A DNA stretch of 64,000 bases from Telmatactis stephensoni. Its lineage: Eukaryota > Cnidaria > Anthozoa > Actiniaria > Isophelliidae. The DNA lies in the NCBI GenBank assembly GCA_029948255.1, contig JALIZF010001733.1, positions 414,001 to 478,000 on the forward strand, given 5' to 3'. Numbering within the stretch: the first letter of the stretch is position 1; every line of letters starts with the position of its first letter. The notes under the pieces were generated by a model. The model made no database searches. It had not been told where the DNA came from and saw only the letters and a list, made by a program, of their open reading frames with translations. Positions 22,836-32,740 of the stretch are shown here, in pieces. A program made the translations under genes and the position numbers.

Positions 22836-25800
22836 TCATTCAGTTTGTGTAAGTTCCTTGATCCTGTCGATAGCTCTTTTGGCGGCCTCGCGAACAGGTC
22901 GCTCGCATGTTTTGGTATCCTTCTTCTCCGAAGTTTCTTCCTCCGTATTTTCAGTAGAATGTATGTCGTTCCGTTGGTCAACGTCCGTTGATACCTCTAT
23001 CGGGTACAGTTTTTCTACCGGTCTTGCGATATAGCTACCTTTAGTTTTTAAGGTCACAGAGCGAACGAAGCCGTCCTTGCCACGATGTAATTTGGTAATT
23101 ATACCGAGTTTCCATTTGTTGCGTGGCGTGTCGTCGTGTATGAGGACGACCTTTCCCTCAGCTACTGTTTCTCCTGTAATCACTTTGTTTTTGGTAGAAG
23201 AGTGTTGCTCTCTGAGACTGGTTAGGTATTCCCTGTTCCATTGTCTCCAGAAGTTCTGTATCATAAGACGGTGGTAGTTTTCTCTTTTAGTTAACTCCTT
23301 TGAAGACCTTCCAGGCTCGTATTCCGGATCTTGTGCTGCATTTTCGACGTCCGGCAGGTCCAACAGTCGATGACCGCATAAGAAGTGAGATGGAGTGAGG
23401 GGTGGTCCATCATTGAAGTCCGTATATGGGAAGGTAAGTGGGCGACTGTTGAGGGTTGCTTCGACCTCCGTAAGTACTGTTTGTAGCTCAATCGTATTGA
23501 GTGATGTTTTCCCTAACGTTTTTCTGAGTCTTCTCTTGACCAGGCCGATAAGTCTTTCATAAAAACCACCCCACCAAGGAGCTCTTTCCGTTATGAACTT
23601 CCACTGTATGCCTCTGTTCGCAAGAAATCTCTGAGATTTGTCAGTTTCGAGTATTTTGGTTTTAATGCTCATTAGTTCTTGGGAACCTGCTTTGAATGTC
23701 TTTGCATTATCGGATATGATGGTATCTGGCATACCTCGTCTGCTTATGAATCTCTTGAAGGCGTTTACGAAGGCATGACTTGTCTGGTTTTCTACTAGCT
23801 CTAGATGAATGGCGCGTGTTGCAGCGCAGGTGAAAAGACAGACGTACACTTTGACGTTTTCTTTCTTAATGTTTCTTACGTAAAGCGGACCGGCGTAGTC
23901 TATTCCGGTAATTTGAAAAGGCTTGTCTACGTCGACTCTTAGCTTTGGTAGAGGTGGAGGGGCGGCTGAGCGGAATGGTGGACTTTCTACTTTGCGGCAT
24001 GTTACACATGCCTTAATTGCTCTTTTCAGTAGTTGACGACCTTGGGGTATCCAATATGACTGTCTGAGCTGTGTCAAGGTTTCACGTACTCCGCCATGCA
24101 TTACTATTTTATGCATATCTCTTGCGATAAGTGTTGCTAAGTAGTGTTGTTTTGGGATGAGTACTGGGAATTTGGTGTCATAAGGTAAATTTGCGTACTG
24201 TAGTCTCCCCTTACAACGTAGTATGTTGTCGCCGTCTAGATAGAGGCCAAGTTGTGAGATTATTGCTGGATGTTTAGCTCTATTATTGCCCTTTTGTTCA
24301 AGATAAGCGATGACGTCTCGAAAACATTTGTGTTGGACAGATTTTACTATGTGATTGTGTGCGATTTTAATGTCCATTGCGGTGATATTTCCTTTTGCCC
24401 CATGTTGTTGTTTGGTAGGTTTGAGGAACTTTTTGACGAGGGCGGTGACCCTGAGGAGTTTGTTTAAATCGTTATACCTATGAATGTTAATGACATTGAG
24501 AAGGCTTAATGTCTCTTGAGTGTTGAGGATGTTTGTGTTGGTTTCCTCAGTGCTGACTACGTTGTTGGCTGGTAAGTCCTCTTCAGTTGTTGTCATAGTT
24601 GGCCATTTAGCGGGGTCTTGTGCTAACCAGGATGGTCCATGGAGCCATTCCTTTTCTTTTTTCATGAAATTTTGGCCGTCTAATCCTCTCGTGATCAGGT
24701 CTGCGGGATTTTGTGCTGACGGACAATGTCTCCATATACTCTGCGGTGTGTAGTCTCTTATAAGTTGAACTCTGTGTCGAATAAATGCTTGGCGTTGTGT
24801 TTTTATGGTTGATATCCAAGAGAGTGCGATTTTAGAGTCACTCCACATTATTATCTGGAACGGATGGAGATCTTGTAGGACGCTCTTTGATAGGTAGTTA
24901 GCTAGTTTGGCTCCTAGAAGTGCTCCAAGTAATTCTAGCCGTGGTAAGGTTTGCTGTTTGATTGGCGCTACTTTGCTTTTTGACATAACAAATCTGCTAT
25001 TCGTGCCGTTGGTTGTTGTGTATTTGATGTAGGCCACAGCGCCATATGCGAGCTGGCTGCTGTCGCAGAAGACATGTAGTTGAATGTCGGTGATAGTGTC
25101 GCTTGTGAGGTGTCTTGGTATGGTTAGTGGAATGATGTATTGTAGGTCATTCAGCCATTTTTCCCATTCGTCTTTGTATTTGCTGGGGAGATTTTCGTCC
25201 CAGTTGAGGTTTGTTTTCCACAGTTCTTGCATCATGATTTTTGCTTTCACGTTTACTGGTTCAGTGAACCCCAAGGGGTCGAATAACTTTGAGGACAGGC
25301 TGAGTACCGACCTTTTCGTAAATTTGTTTGTGTTGCGGATTTTTTCGCACAGTTTAGATAATGGTAGTGATAGCATGTCTGTTTCAGTGTTCCACGTGAC
25401 TCCTAGGGCTTTGACAATTGAGTTTGCATTTACACCGTCGGATCTTGCTTGATCGTTCAGTGACGTGCAGTTGCTGGACCATTGCCTCAGGTTCATGCTT
25501 GCTTTATTAAACATGTCTCTTGACGAGGTGTAGTACTGGAGTGCTTCAGCCTCTGTGTTTGTTCCGCTAAGGACGTTGTCCATATATATGGATTGCTGTA
25601 GATCCTTGGCTATTGGATTGTTTTCTTTGTTTAGGTGGTGTTGTATTGTCGCATTTAGCAGATACGGTGATGGCGCGGCTCCAAAAGGTACGCGGCAGAA
25701 TCGGTAAGTGGCTATATTGTCTGGACTATTTGCGGGTTCGTTTACGTCTCGGAGCCAGAGAAACCTTGTTGCGTCTCGGTCTACCGAGTTCAGCTCGATT

Positions 25801-28106
25801 TGCAAAAAGGCTTTCTCGATGTCCGCTGTGAACGCCACCTTGTGTAGTCTGAACTTGGCTAGCATGCTTTCTAGGTTCTGCATTAGATTTGGTCCGGTGT
25901 AAAGGGAATCGTTAAGGCTCGGATGTTTGGCTGAGGACTGCGCTGATGCGTCGTAGACGATTCTCATAGCCGTCGTCGAGCTTTCTTTAAAGACCGGAAA
26001 GTGTAGTATATAATGTAGTACCCCTTGGTGCACACTTGGATCGTCCACTCTCTCTATAAATCCTCGCTTTAGTTGGTCTAGAAGTTGACGATCGTACTTT
26101 GGTATAAGATCTGGATCCCTTTTTTCTAGAGTGTGTAGCAGGTTGTTTAATCTCCTTCTGGTTAGTACATAGTTTGTCGGAAGATCATGTTTGTTGTCCT
26201 TCCATGGGAGTCGTACATTGTATCTTTTAGTCTTTGGGTTGAATAGGATTGTTTCTTCAAAGCGTTTTTGGACGTTTGTTGCGTAGTCTACGCGTTCTTC
26301 CGGGATTGTGCTTAGTTCCCAGAACTTCTTGAGTGTTTCGTTGAGCTCGTTATCCTTGAGTGTCTTGTCGATTGTTTCCTGACAAATGGTGTTCAGTGTC
26401 TTTTCCAATGAAACGTTAGGTGTTGGCCCTGACAAAAGCCATCCAAATTTGCTCTCTGTGGCCATCCATCGTTCGTCGTTGGACTTTTTCGTGTTTCCGA
26501 TTATTATCTGCGCGTAGTTATCGTTCCCTATGAGTATGTCCACGTCCCGATTGTCTGAATATTGAGCTGAATCTGCAAATTTAAGCGTTGTGAATTCTTG
26601 AGGGATTTTAACTTCATGTATGCTGTTGGGAAGTGGAGGGCAGATAATCGGGGTGACAAGCGCTGACATTTTGATGTTTCGACTCTCTGTTTTGAGTGAG
26701 AGTGCGATGACTTCGTAAGTTTTCGTTGTGCTTTCCGTTGTACCGAAAGTGTTTATGTCAAGCATCATGTGGTCAATTGCCATGAGATGTAGTGTCTCTT
26801 TTAAGTGTTGTGTTATGAATGTTCGCTGTGAACCTGTGTCTACGAGTATGCGTGCTTGACATTGTGCTGTTGGTCCTATTGCTGTGACTGTTACTGTTTG
26901 CAATGATGCATTTGTGTATATCGTTGCTGAGAAGGTGTTTGATTGTTTAGCTTTATCCGTGCTTGCATCTTGCTTTATTTCTGTTGACTCGTTTGATTCT
27001 TTCTTGGTTGCGTTTGGTTCGCATATCGAGGTGTGGTGTTTGAGTCCGCAGTTGAGGCATCGTCCTTTCGACCGGCATTGGTATTTGTTGTGTCCGATTC
27101 TCAAGCAGTTAAAACATCTTCTTTTTTGAATTAAGATTCTTCTTCTTTGCTCCGCCGTCTTTGCGTTTGTACATTTGTCTGGACGGTGGTTTTCGTCGCA
27201 GTAGATACATGGTCTAAACTGTTGGGGACGTTGTGAGGTCGTTTGATTCTGGGGGCGTTCTACTTTATGTTGGTTTGATTTCGTAAATAGAGCGCTGGCT
27301 GTTGGGACCGTCACTTCGTCAGCTGTTTCTTCGAGTGAAACGTTGTCCTTTATGATCTGACTATTTTCTCTTGTCTCGATTTCCTGGCGTAATGCTGATC
27401 TTTTTTCGTTTAATGAGCTGAAAGCTTCGTTGTTTGCTCTGATAATAGCGCAGCGCAACTCTTCGGGTAATTTTTTGAGTAAGATCGGAATCAGAAGACT
27501 TCCGTATGAGTCTGTTTTTACGTCGAGCGTTTCCAGAGCGCGAATATTGCTTTCACATTGGTCATAGAATTTTCTTAGTTTGTTTATGTCAGATGATGGA
27601 TCGCTGATTTTTGAGAGTGATTCCATGTGCGCGTTAATTAGGATTTGTTTTCTTCCAAATCGTTCTGTAAGCATCTCAATGGCTTTCTCGTAGTTTTGTG
27701 ACGTAGTTGGAAGTCCCGAGATTGCGCGCGCTGCGTCGCCTTTTAGTAAGCCTTTTAAATAGTTCATCTTGTCGATCGCGCTTAGATCATCGTGCTCGTG
27801 TACGGCGTTGCTGAAGCTATCCCAGAATGTTAACCATTCCAATGGGTTGCCGTCAAAGGGTTGAATGTGTAATTTTGGAAGGTTAATATGAATTTTCGGC
27901 GTCTTGATTGTGCTCGTTTCTAAGCTAGTGTAATTATGGAACGGACTCACCGGTGGTTGTTTAGTTGCAATAAATTCGTTTATCTTCAGTACTCCAAAGT
28001 GAACGCTGTCCTGGAACGTTAGGGCTTGGTCTGTTTCCTTAGTAATTTCCTCTTCATCTTCCAGCTCGTTGAGAATATTGTTGTCGAGGGTGACGATCTC
28101 ATCCAT
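22836..28106 (-). CDS. BEL/Pao retrotransposon Gag-Pol polyprotein, intact open frame
   Basis: This is one uninterrupted frame of 1756 codons. The domains in order are: a Gag-like region (DUF1759 type, about 70-250); CCHC zinc knuckles at about 300-362 (CFNCLRIGHNKYQC is the clearest); an aspartic protease with DTGS at 423-426; reverse transcriptase with TADIEKAF (Asp 762) and YMDN at 841-844; and RNase H (Asp 1014, Glu 1057, Asp 1089). The integrase has an HHCC-like zinc module (His 1331-1336, Cys 1366 and 1369) and catalytic Asp 1402, Asp 1465 and Glu 1516. A late ERAPWWGGFYERLIG signature is typical of BEL/Pao. The catalytic YxDD has Asn at the last position. With a primer-binding site, a polypurine tract and near-identical LTRs, the copy looks young. 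It lies in intron 2 in the same direction as the host gene. Confidence 0.95.
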   Translation of the reverse strand: MDEIVTLDNNILNELEDEEEITKETDQALTFQDSVHFGVLKINEFIATKQPPVSPFHNYTSLETSTIKTPKIHINLPKLHIQPFDGNPLEWLTFWDSFSNAVHEHDDLSAIDKMNYLKGLLKGDAARAISGLPTTSQNYEKAIEMLTERFGRKQILINAHMESLSKISDPSSDINKLRKFYDQCESNIRALETLDVKTDSYGSLLIPILLKKLPEELRCAIIRANNEAFSSLNEKRSALRQEIETRENSQIIKDNVSLEETADEVTVPTASALFTKSNQHKVERPQNQTTSQRPQQFRPCIYCDENHRPDKCTNAKTAEQRRRILIQKRRCFNCLRIGHNKYQCRSKGRCLNCGLKHHTSICEPNATKKESNESTEIKQDASTDKAKQSNTFSATIYTNASLQTVTVTAIGPTAQCQARILVDTGSQRTFITQHLKETLHLMAIDHMMLDINTFGTTESTTKTYEVIALSLKTESRNIKMSALVTPIICPPLPNSIHEVKIPQEFTTLKFADSAQYSDNRDVDILIGNDNYAQIIIGNTKKSNDERWMATESKFGWLLSGPTPNVSLEKTLNTICQETIDKTLKDNELNETLKKFWELSTIPEERVDYATNVQKRFEETILFNPKTKRYNVRLPWKDNKHDLPTNYVLTRRRLNNLLHTLEKRDPDLIPKYDRQLLDQLKRGFIERVDDPSVHQGVLHYILHFPVFKESSTTAMRIVYDASAQSSAKHPSLNDSLYTGPNLMQNLESMLAKFRLHKVAFTADIEKAFLQIELNSVDRDATRFLWLRDVNEPANSPDNIATYRFCRVPFGAAPSPYLLNATIQHHLNKENNPIAKDLQQSIYMDNVLSGTNTEAEALQYYTSSRDMFNKASMNLRQWSSNCTSLNDQARSDGVNANSIVKALGVTWNTETDMLSLPLSKLCEKIRNTNKFTKRSVLSLSSKLFDPLGFTEPVNVKAKIMMQELWKTNLNWDENLPSKYKDEWEKWLNDLQYIIPLTIPRHLTSDTITDIQLHVFCDSSQLAYGAVAYIKYTTTNGTNSRFVMSKSKVAPIKQQTLPRLELLGALLGAKLANYLSKSVLQDLHPFQIIMWSDSKIALSWISTIKTQRQAFIRHRVQLIRDYTPQSIWRHCPSAQNPADLITRGLDGQNFMKKEKEWLHGPSWLAQDPAKWPTMTTTEEDLPANNVVSTEETNTNILNTQETLSLLNVINIHRYNDLNKLLRVTALVKKFLKPTKQQHGAKGNITAMDIKIAHNHIVKSVQHKCFRDVIAYLEQKGNNRAKHPAIISQLGLYLDGDNILRCKGRLQYANLPYDTKFPVLIPKQHYLATLIARDMHKIVMHGGVRETLTQLRQSYWIPQGRQLLKRAIKACVTCRKVESPPFRSAAPPPLPKLRVDVDKPFQITGIDYAGPLYVRNIKKENVKVYVCLFTCAATRAIHLELVENQTSHAFVNAFKRFISRRGMPDTIISDNAKTFKAGSQELMSIKTKILETDKSQRFLANRGIQWKFITERAPWWGGFYERLIGLVKRRLRKTLGKTSLNTIELQTVLTEVEATLNSRPLTFPYTDFNDGPPLTPSHFLCGHRLLDLPDVENAAQDPEYEPGRSSKELTKRENYHRLMIQNFWRQWNREYLTSLREQHSSTKNKVITGETVAEGKVVLIHDDTPRNKWKLGIITKLHRGKDGFVRSVTLKTKGSYIARPVEKLYPIEVSTDVDQRNDIHSTENTEEETSEKKDTKTCERPVREAAKRAIDRIKELTQTE

Positions 28107-28263
28107 GCGTCTTGTTACTAGCGTTCGACGATGGCTCGCAACTCGGTGATATTTGGTTCTGACTCTGTCAATATTCGCTCCCCGCGTTTGATATCCTGAG
28201 TACAGTGTCCTTTGTAGGACCCTCTTACTGCTTTGTTGTGCGTGAGTTGCTTTGACATCTTTA

Positions 28264-28280
28264 GTCGGGTTTCGGCACCA
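28264..28280 (-). promoter_or_regulatory. BEL/Pao tRNA primer-binding site
   Basis: On the minus strand TGGTGCCGAAACCCGAC starts two bases after the end of the 5' LTR. It has the TGG start and form of a tRNA 3'-end complement. The coding start follows about 160 bp downstream. Confidence 0.8.
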
Positions 28281-28281
28281 G

Positions 28282-28399
28282 TTTAGGAGACGTCAGACAG
28301 AGAGTTGACAGTGCGTCATTTATTGAGAGAACAAAGAAGAAGAGAACCCAATTACATAATTAATGACGTGGCAATCACTAAAGATATTAATCTATGACA
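28282..28399 (-). repeat. BEL/Pao 5' LTR
   Basis: This 118-bp copy is one base shorter than the 3' copy and otherwise identical. No five-base target duplication matches between the two flanks (CCTTA to the right, AAATC to the left in plus orientation), so the ends may have been rearranged or the LTR limits misjudged. Confidence 0.85.
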
Positions 28400-28483
28400 C
28401 CTTATTTGACAATTGACGCGATAGTTTAACAGTTTATGACACCGTCCATTTACGATCGGAGTCCCCCCCCCCCGGGCATGTCT

Positions 28484-28503
28484 GGTGCGGCGTCTGAACT
28501 TGG
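28484..28503. mobile_element. Orphan end of a Harbinger MITE
   Basis: CGTCTGAACTTGGCC followed by TTA matches the right end of the MITE at 47072-47304, including the three-base TWA-type site after GGCC. The rest of the element is missing on the left. Confidence 0.55.
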
Positions 28504-28561
28504 CCTTAGTAAAGTTATGTATTCAAGTTATGAGTTTTTGTAACTGTAACTTCGCCAGAAA

Positions 28562-28640
28562 ACACGAACTAATGGGGGCGGAGCTACTAATGTGCAGTCA
28601 ACCATTGCGAATCGGCTGTCACTCAAACTACATTGTCTAA
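28562..28640 (+). repeat. 79-bp direct repeat, right copy
   Basis: Identical to 22314-22392 (see that entry). Sequence beyond both copies is unrelated. Confidence 0.95.
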
Positions 28641-30610
28641 TAGCGTTTCTGATTGGTCGAAAAGGAAGTGTGGACTTCTTCTAATTCAAAAACTAGGGAC
28701 TTGCAGCTGTTCCATACATAAAGCAGAAATTTCATTTCGTATATCACATGTTTGCTAACAACTTCACACTGGAATGGGTTTTTTTAACCGAGCACAGCAA
28801 TATGGACGACGAAAAACCAAAGAAGACGAGAAATCACAATTTTTCTTTGCTCTGCACCATACAAAAACGATTTCTTGAATCCTAATTATTGCATAAACAA
28901 ACAGACTGAAACCAAAATGAAGTTGTGGCCAATATGTTTGCAAATTGGAAGGAATATTAAGCTATGTCCAAGGGTTCAAATGAGATGCGAGGTAGGACGA
29001 TGCGGACGTAACTTACACAAGTTTGAGACCGGAATAAATGGAAACGTTTGTACTACTTGGGTCTGCTAACCCTAAATTGGGTATATACTGGGAACTTAGT
29101 GATAAAGTTATGTTTTGTAAAACCGAATCATATTTTAACATTTTGGCGATGACTAATTCTTCTTGTTGTAGCTTATAGTCTGTTTATTGTAATCAGAAAC
29201 AGTGTAGGTATTGTAACTACGATGTCACTATGCTATCTAGGAATACCAGTTCTAGACCCATATATTTTCTGTTAATTTGAGAACATAAATGTGTCGAGAG
29301 AACATAAATGTGTCGAATTTGTTCTAAGTGTCTCGTTACAAATGCGCATGTCCGCTCGTATTTTCTGGCGATGAAAACAGTATCTTCATATGTCACCGCA
29401 CGATTCGCGTTACACTGCTCCACACAAAAGAAAAATACTGAATGAAAAACGCAATAGTGAAGGGAAATGGCTTCTGAGACATGATCATAGACAGAAAGTG
29501 CTCCTATCAAGGACAAGATCAAAGACAAAAATTAGTGCTTCCGGTACACATATCTTGCCTTGACTCAATAAATACAACAATTTACTATACTATAGGGGAC
29601 GGATTTATGTGATGTAACAAAAGTACTGTTGGTCCTACACAGTTACCATTTTCTTCGCTTGATTCAAGATCATGTTGATGTGAGAAAAATATCAACTGGA
29701 TTGCTACAGTAATAAAAGTAAAATGTAGATGGTTTAGGCCCTCTACAGAGATAGTTCTCAGTGGCTTGTCATTGCTGGGTTTCATCCATCAGTTCCTTTG
29801 GGAATTCAGAAGATAGAACGGTAGCCATGTTGGATGAACAAACAAGGGACGCTAGTGAGAAATGTTTTGTTGAAGTTCATACAAGATGGCTGCCGTGACG
29901 TCACATGCAACCCATGCAATGGAAAAAAGTAGTTCTATTATCACGGATAGCGTTGACAGTTCTCAATAATTTTTATCTCACCTAGTCTGTGAAGAACCTA
30001 AGGTCCATCATTCGTGTCACCGAGAGATGGAGGACGGACTTTTCGAATAAACAAATAAATTTGGTCATAGTTAATAGAGGGACTGGTTATGAAGCCTTTT
30101 GTTATATGTCTTTGTTCATTTTTTTCAACCGTGACCGTGCACAAATCTTTTATTTTTTCATTGTTTCGCCTTAATTGCCATGGTTGAGCAACTGAACCCA
30201 AATGTTTCTTTTCCGCTGCTTGTTCGATGTATTCTAGTTCAAAATTAATTATATTAGAATATTCAGTTCAATAAATAATCCAATAGACAACATTTCGGTT
30301 CATTCATATAGCCATTTTCTAATGAATTTAAACAAACTTTGTGCACGGTCAAGACCAGTTCAACATCCAGACTAGAACAAAGAAATGTAACAAAAGGCTT
30401 CCTAACCATTCCCCTCTATTAACTATGATTTGGTGTAGCTCATCACCCTTCCTCGCAGCACAAGTGCTGAATTACGAAGGGCGCAGCTCGAGGTATACAA
30501 GGTATACAAGGGCGCTTTCATTACGAGACAGTTGCACATTTACACATTTACATACAAGTTTACATACACACGTAGCAGCCACCATACGACAGCCGACAAA
30601 CAGCACAGCT
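28641..30610. other. Intron 2 sequence, no gene recognised
   Basis: The stretch contains the second copy of the repeat at 17215-17340 (about 29805-29922) and a repeat-like part shared with the window start (about 30080-30425). Open frames of 60-103 codons have no domain and overlap on both strands. Confidence 0.45.
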
Positions 30611-30619
30611 TAGATCGAA

Positions 30620-30797
30620 ATTAGTTCGTTTTTACTGAGGGAAAAAAACTGGAGAACCCGGAAAAAATACGTTGTACCCTCGAAGCAAGGGAGAGAACGA
30701 ACAAGAAACTCAAGCCACACTGATGTGATACCCGTCCGAGAATCGAACTCGGGACCACAGAAGTGACAGACCGGCGCTCTCACCGCTTGGCCAGCCT
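30620..30797 (-). repeat. tRNA-derived SINE (intron 2)
   Basis: On the minus strand GGCTGGCCAAGCGGTGAGAG (A-box-like) and GTCCCGAGTTCGATTCTCGG (B-box plus T-arm) lie at 30725-30797. They are followed by a body with TCTCCCTTGCTTCGAGGGT and CCGGGTTCTCC strings. The tRNA portion resembles a Leu/Ser-type tRNA head fused to a SINE body. Confidence 0.75.
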
Positions 30798-30924
30798 TGC
30801 TTCAATAACGGGACCCAAATATGCAGGTATCCCATAAGGCCCCGAAGCCTTACGACTGCAACAGCTGAACATACCTAGGCCTAGGCCTTAACCACCAGAA
30901 CACTAGTCTTTTACTGCTACTTAC

Positions 30925-31024
30925 CATTTGATGCAGTAAGTGGATTTCTAAACGATTTAAGAAGAATTACAGATACGAGGAGTGACCCAATAACAACGAT
31001 GAGAAGCAGGGTAAATGTTCTTTT
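30925..31024 (-). CDS. DUF229 membrane protein gene, exon 2 (membrane anchor)
   Basis: The exon is 100 bases long with an excellent acceptor (TTGTTTCTTTCTATTACAG before 31024) and donor (GTAAGT after 30925). It codes for KRTFTLLLIVVIGSLLVSVI and then LLKSFRNPLTASN. This is a basic residue pair followed by about 20 hydrophobic residues (about residues 11-31), a type II signal anchor with a short cytoplasmic tail. It leaves in phase 1 with a G that joins GT of exon 3 to give Gly. No ATG lies in the exon, so an upstream exon is required. The phase match with exon 3, 9 kb away, is the main reason to place it in this gene. Confidence 0.7.
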
Positions 31025-31059
31025 CTGTAATAGAAAGAAACAATTCTCTAAAGGGAATC

Positions 31060-31175
31060 GCTTGTTGTTGTTGTCGTTGTTATTATTGTTGTTATTTATT
31101 GTTGTTATTGTTGTTGTTGTTGATGATGATGATGGTGAATCATGATGATATTTTTGCTGCTGATGATGATCGTTT
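31060..31175 (+). repeat. TTG and GAT trinucleotide runs
   Basis: Interrupted TTG/TTA repeats (about 31064-31122) pass into GAT repeats (about 31120-31170). The short Leu/Met-rich frame across them is a repeat product. Confidence 0.85.
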
Positions 31176-31301
31176 CATACGTCTAACATCATTGTGATTT
31201 CTTTATTTCTCTATTTTCGGAGCAACATATATATAATATACTTTAAAATTGTCATGAACTTATTTCCAAAGAGTGCTCGACTATAAAAATAGGAGCAGGA
31301 C

Positions 31302-31520
31302 ATACTATGTATTAATTGTTGAAGACTTTAAGAATGATTCATTGTTTTATTGCTACAGGCTGTTTCGTATGATCAAAAATTGACCACACTCTTCAGGCAA
31401 GTTACAATGAATCATTGTAACTTGCCTGAAGAGTGTGGTCAATTTTTGATCATACGAAACAGCCTGTAGCAATAAAACAATGAATCATTCTTAAAGTCTT
31501 CAACAATTAATACATAGTAT
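31302..31520. repeat. Perfect palindrome, 109-bp arms, 1-base centre
   Basis: Bases 31302-31410 are the exact reverse complement of 31412-31520, with a single A at 31411 between them. I checked the arms base by base and found no mismatch. It lies in intron 1, 278 bp on the 5' side (transcript sense) of exon 2. Confidence 0.95.
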
Positions 31521-32393
31521 ATATAATATATATATAAGTTCTAAAACTGTAATTATTACAATAGCTTAGTAATAACCTTTTTTTTCAAACGCCGTTCTTA
31601 AGTTGTAGCAAAAAATTAATCCACGATTTGGTGACTAAAAGTGTATTGCACGAAAGTTGGGTAAGGTCGCCCTGTCTCGGAAGATGCCATCCAATTGGTT
31701 TATTACTCTAGAATCTAAACAATAGAAATAAAACAACTGGAAATAATAAAAATAGATTCTTTTGTTGCAACAAACCAATAAGAAACGACGTTCCGAACAA
31801 GTCAAGCCCTACTGCGAAAGTTTCAAGAAGAATTTTTCTTAGAGAACTTACCAAATTACGAACGGATATTGCTGATTGCATCTTGTTTGAGTTTCAGTCT
31901 AAGAATAAAACAATTGAACACCACTGACTTAGAATGTCTGCGAAGGAAACTAAAAGAAGTGAAGGCAAAGAATTCAAGAAAACAAAAGAAGTTTTCGTTA
32001 TAAATCAAACTGAAGAACTCAAGAAAGCAGGGAAGGGGAACAAACTGAACACGTTTTTTGGAAAAGTCTTTTACTTTCAATATGCATAATATCATCATTC
32101 ATACTCTTATCATTTTATATTGTAATCAGTCATTTCAAGTTCATACCAAAAATTAAATTCCTTCCATCTCGCTCAGATTATAGTCGACTAGATCTCGTCG
32201 ACTAACTCATGACGGAACACGTTAAGACCTATCGAAAATCTATTGCTGACTAATAAAATTGGTGTTTTAAACACTAATCAAAATTTCTCTGAAATTAATA
32301 AAGTGTGCTCCGTAACATAACTTTCCCCTTAGAGAACACTCGTCCTCGAGTGTAGCAAAATTCAGTCGAGGCAATAATGCTAATTCAACGAAA
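31521..32393. other. Intron 1 sequence, no gene recognised
   Basis: AT-rich. An 80-codon minus-strand frame (31856-32098) has no recognisable domain. Confidence 0.4.
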
Positions 32394-32734
32394 GAGGGTC
32401 TGGATGGGGGTGTACAAATGTCAGTTGTCAGTTAAATTTTGCCCTTTTTGTTAGTTGTCAGTTAAATGGAAATTAATGATTAACAAAGGCTTTTATTTAT
32501 TTCTCATGGCATTTTTTCTTTCTAAGCCAGTTTTACGACCAAAATTCAGCAATTTGACATCCACTTGAACTTTGTCACATGCAACTGTCCCTGGGAGAGA
32601 TGGGTTATGGAGAAAAACGACTATTTTTTCGGATTTTGGTTGAATTGTCAGTTAAAAGCAGGCTACACAAATGTCAGTTGCCATTTAAATTCTAAGGCAT
32701 TTGTCGGTTGTCAGTTAACCCCATCCAGACCCTC
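32394..32734. mobile_element. MITE, GAGGGTCTGGATGGGG ends, 6-bp target duplication
   Basis: The ends GAGGGTCTGGATGGGG and CCCCATCCAGACCCTC are perfect inverted repeats. ACGAAA is duplicated outside (32388-32393 and 32735-32740). GTCAGTTGTCAGTTAA-like words recur inside near both ends. The 341-bp interior has no transposase. Confidence 0.85.
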
Positions 32735-32740
32735 ACGAAA

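Noticed and set aside
23077..27129. Plus-strand frames opposite the BEL polyprotein
   Set aside because: Short antisense shadows of a 1756-codon frame with clear domains.
30725..30797. Functional tRNA gene (Leu/Ser type)
   Set aside because: The A and B boxes are fused to a SINE body and no complete cloverleaf with acceptor pairing is seen.
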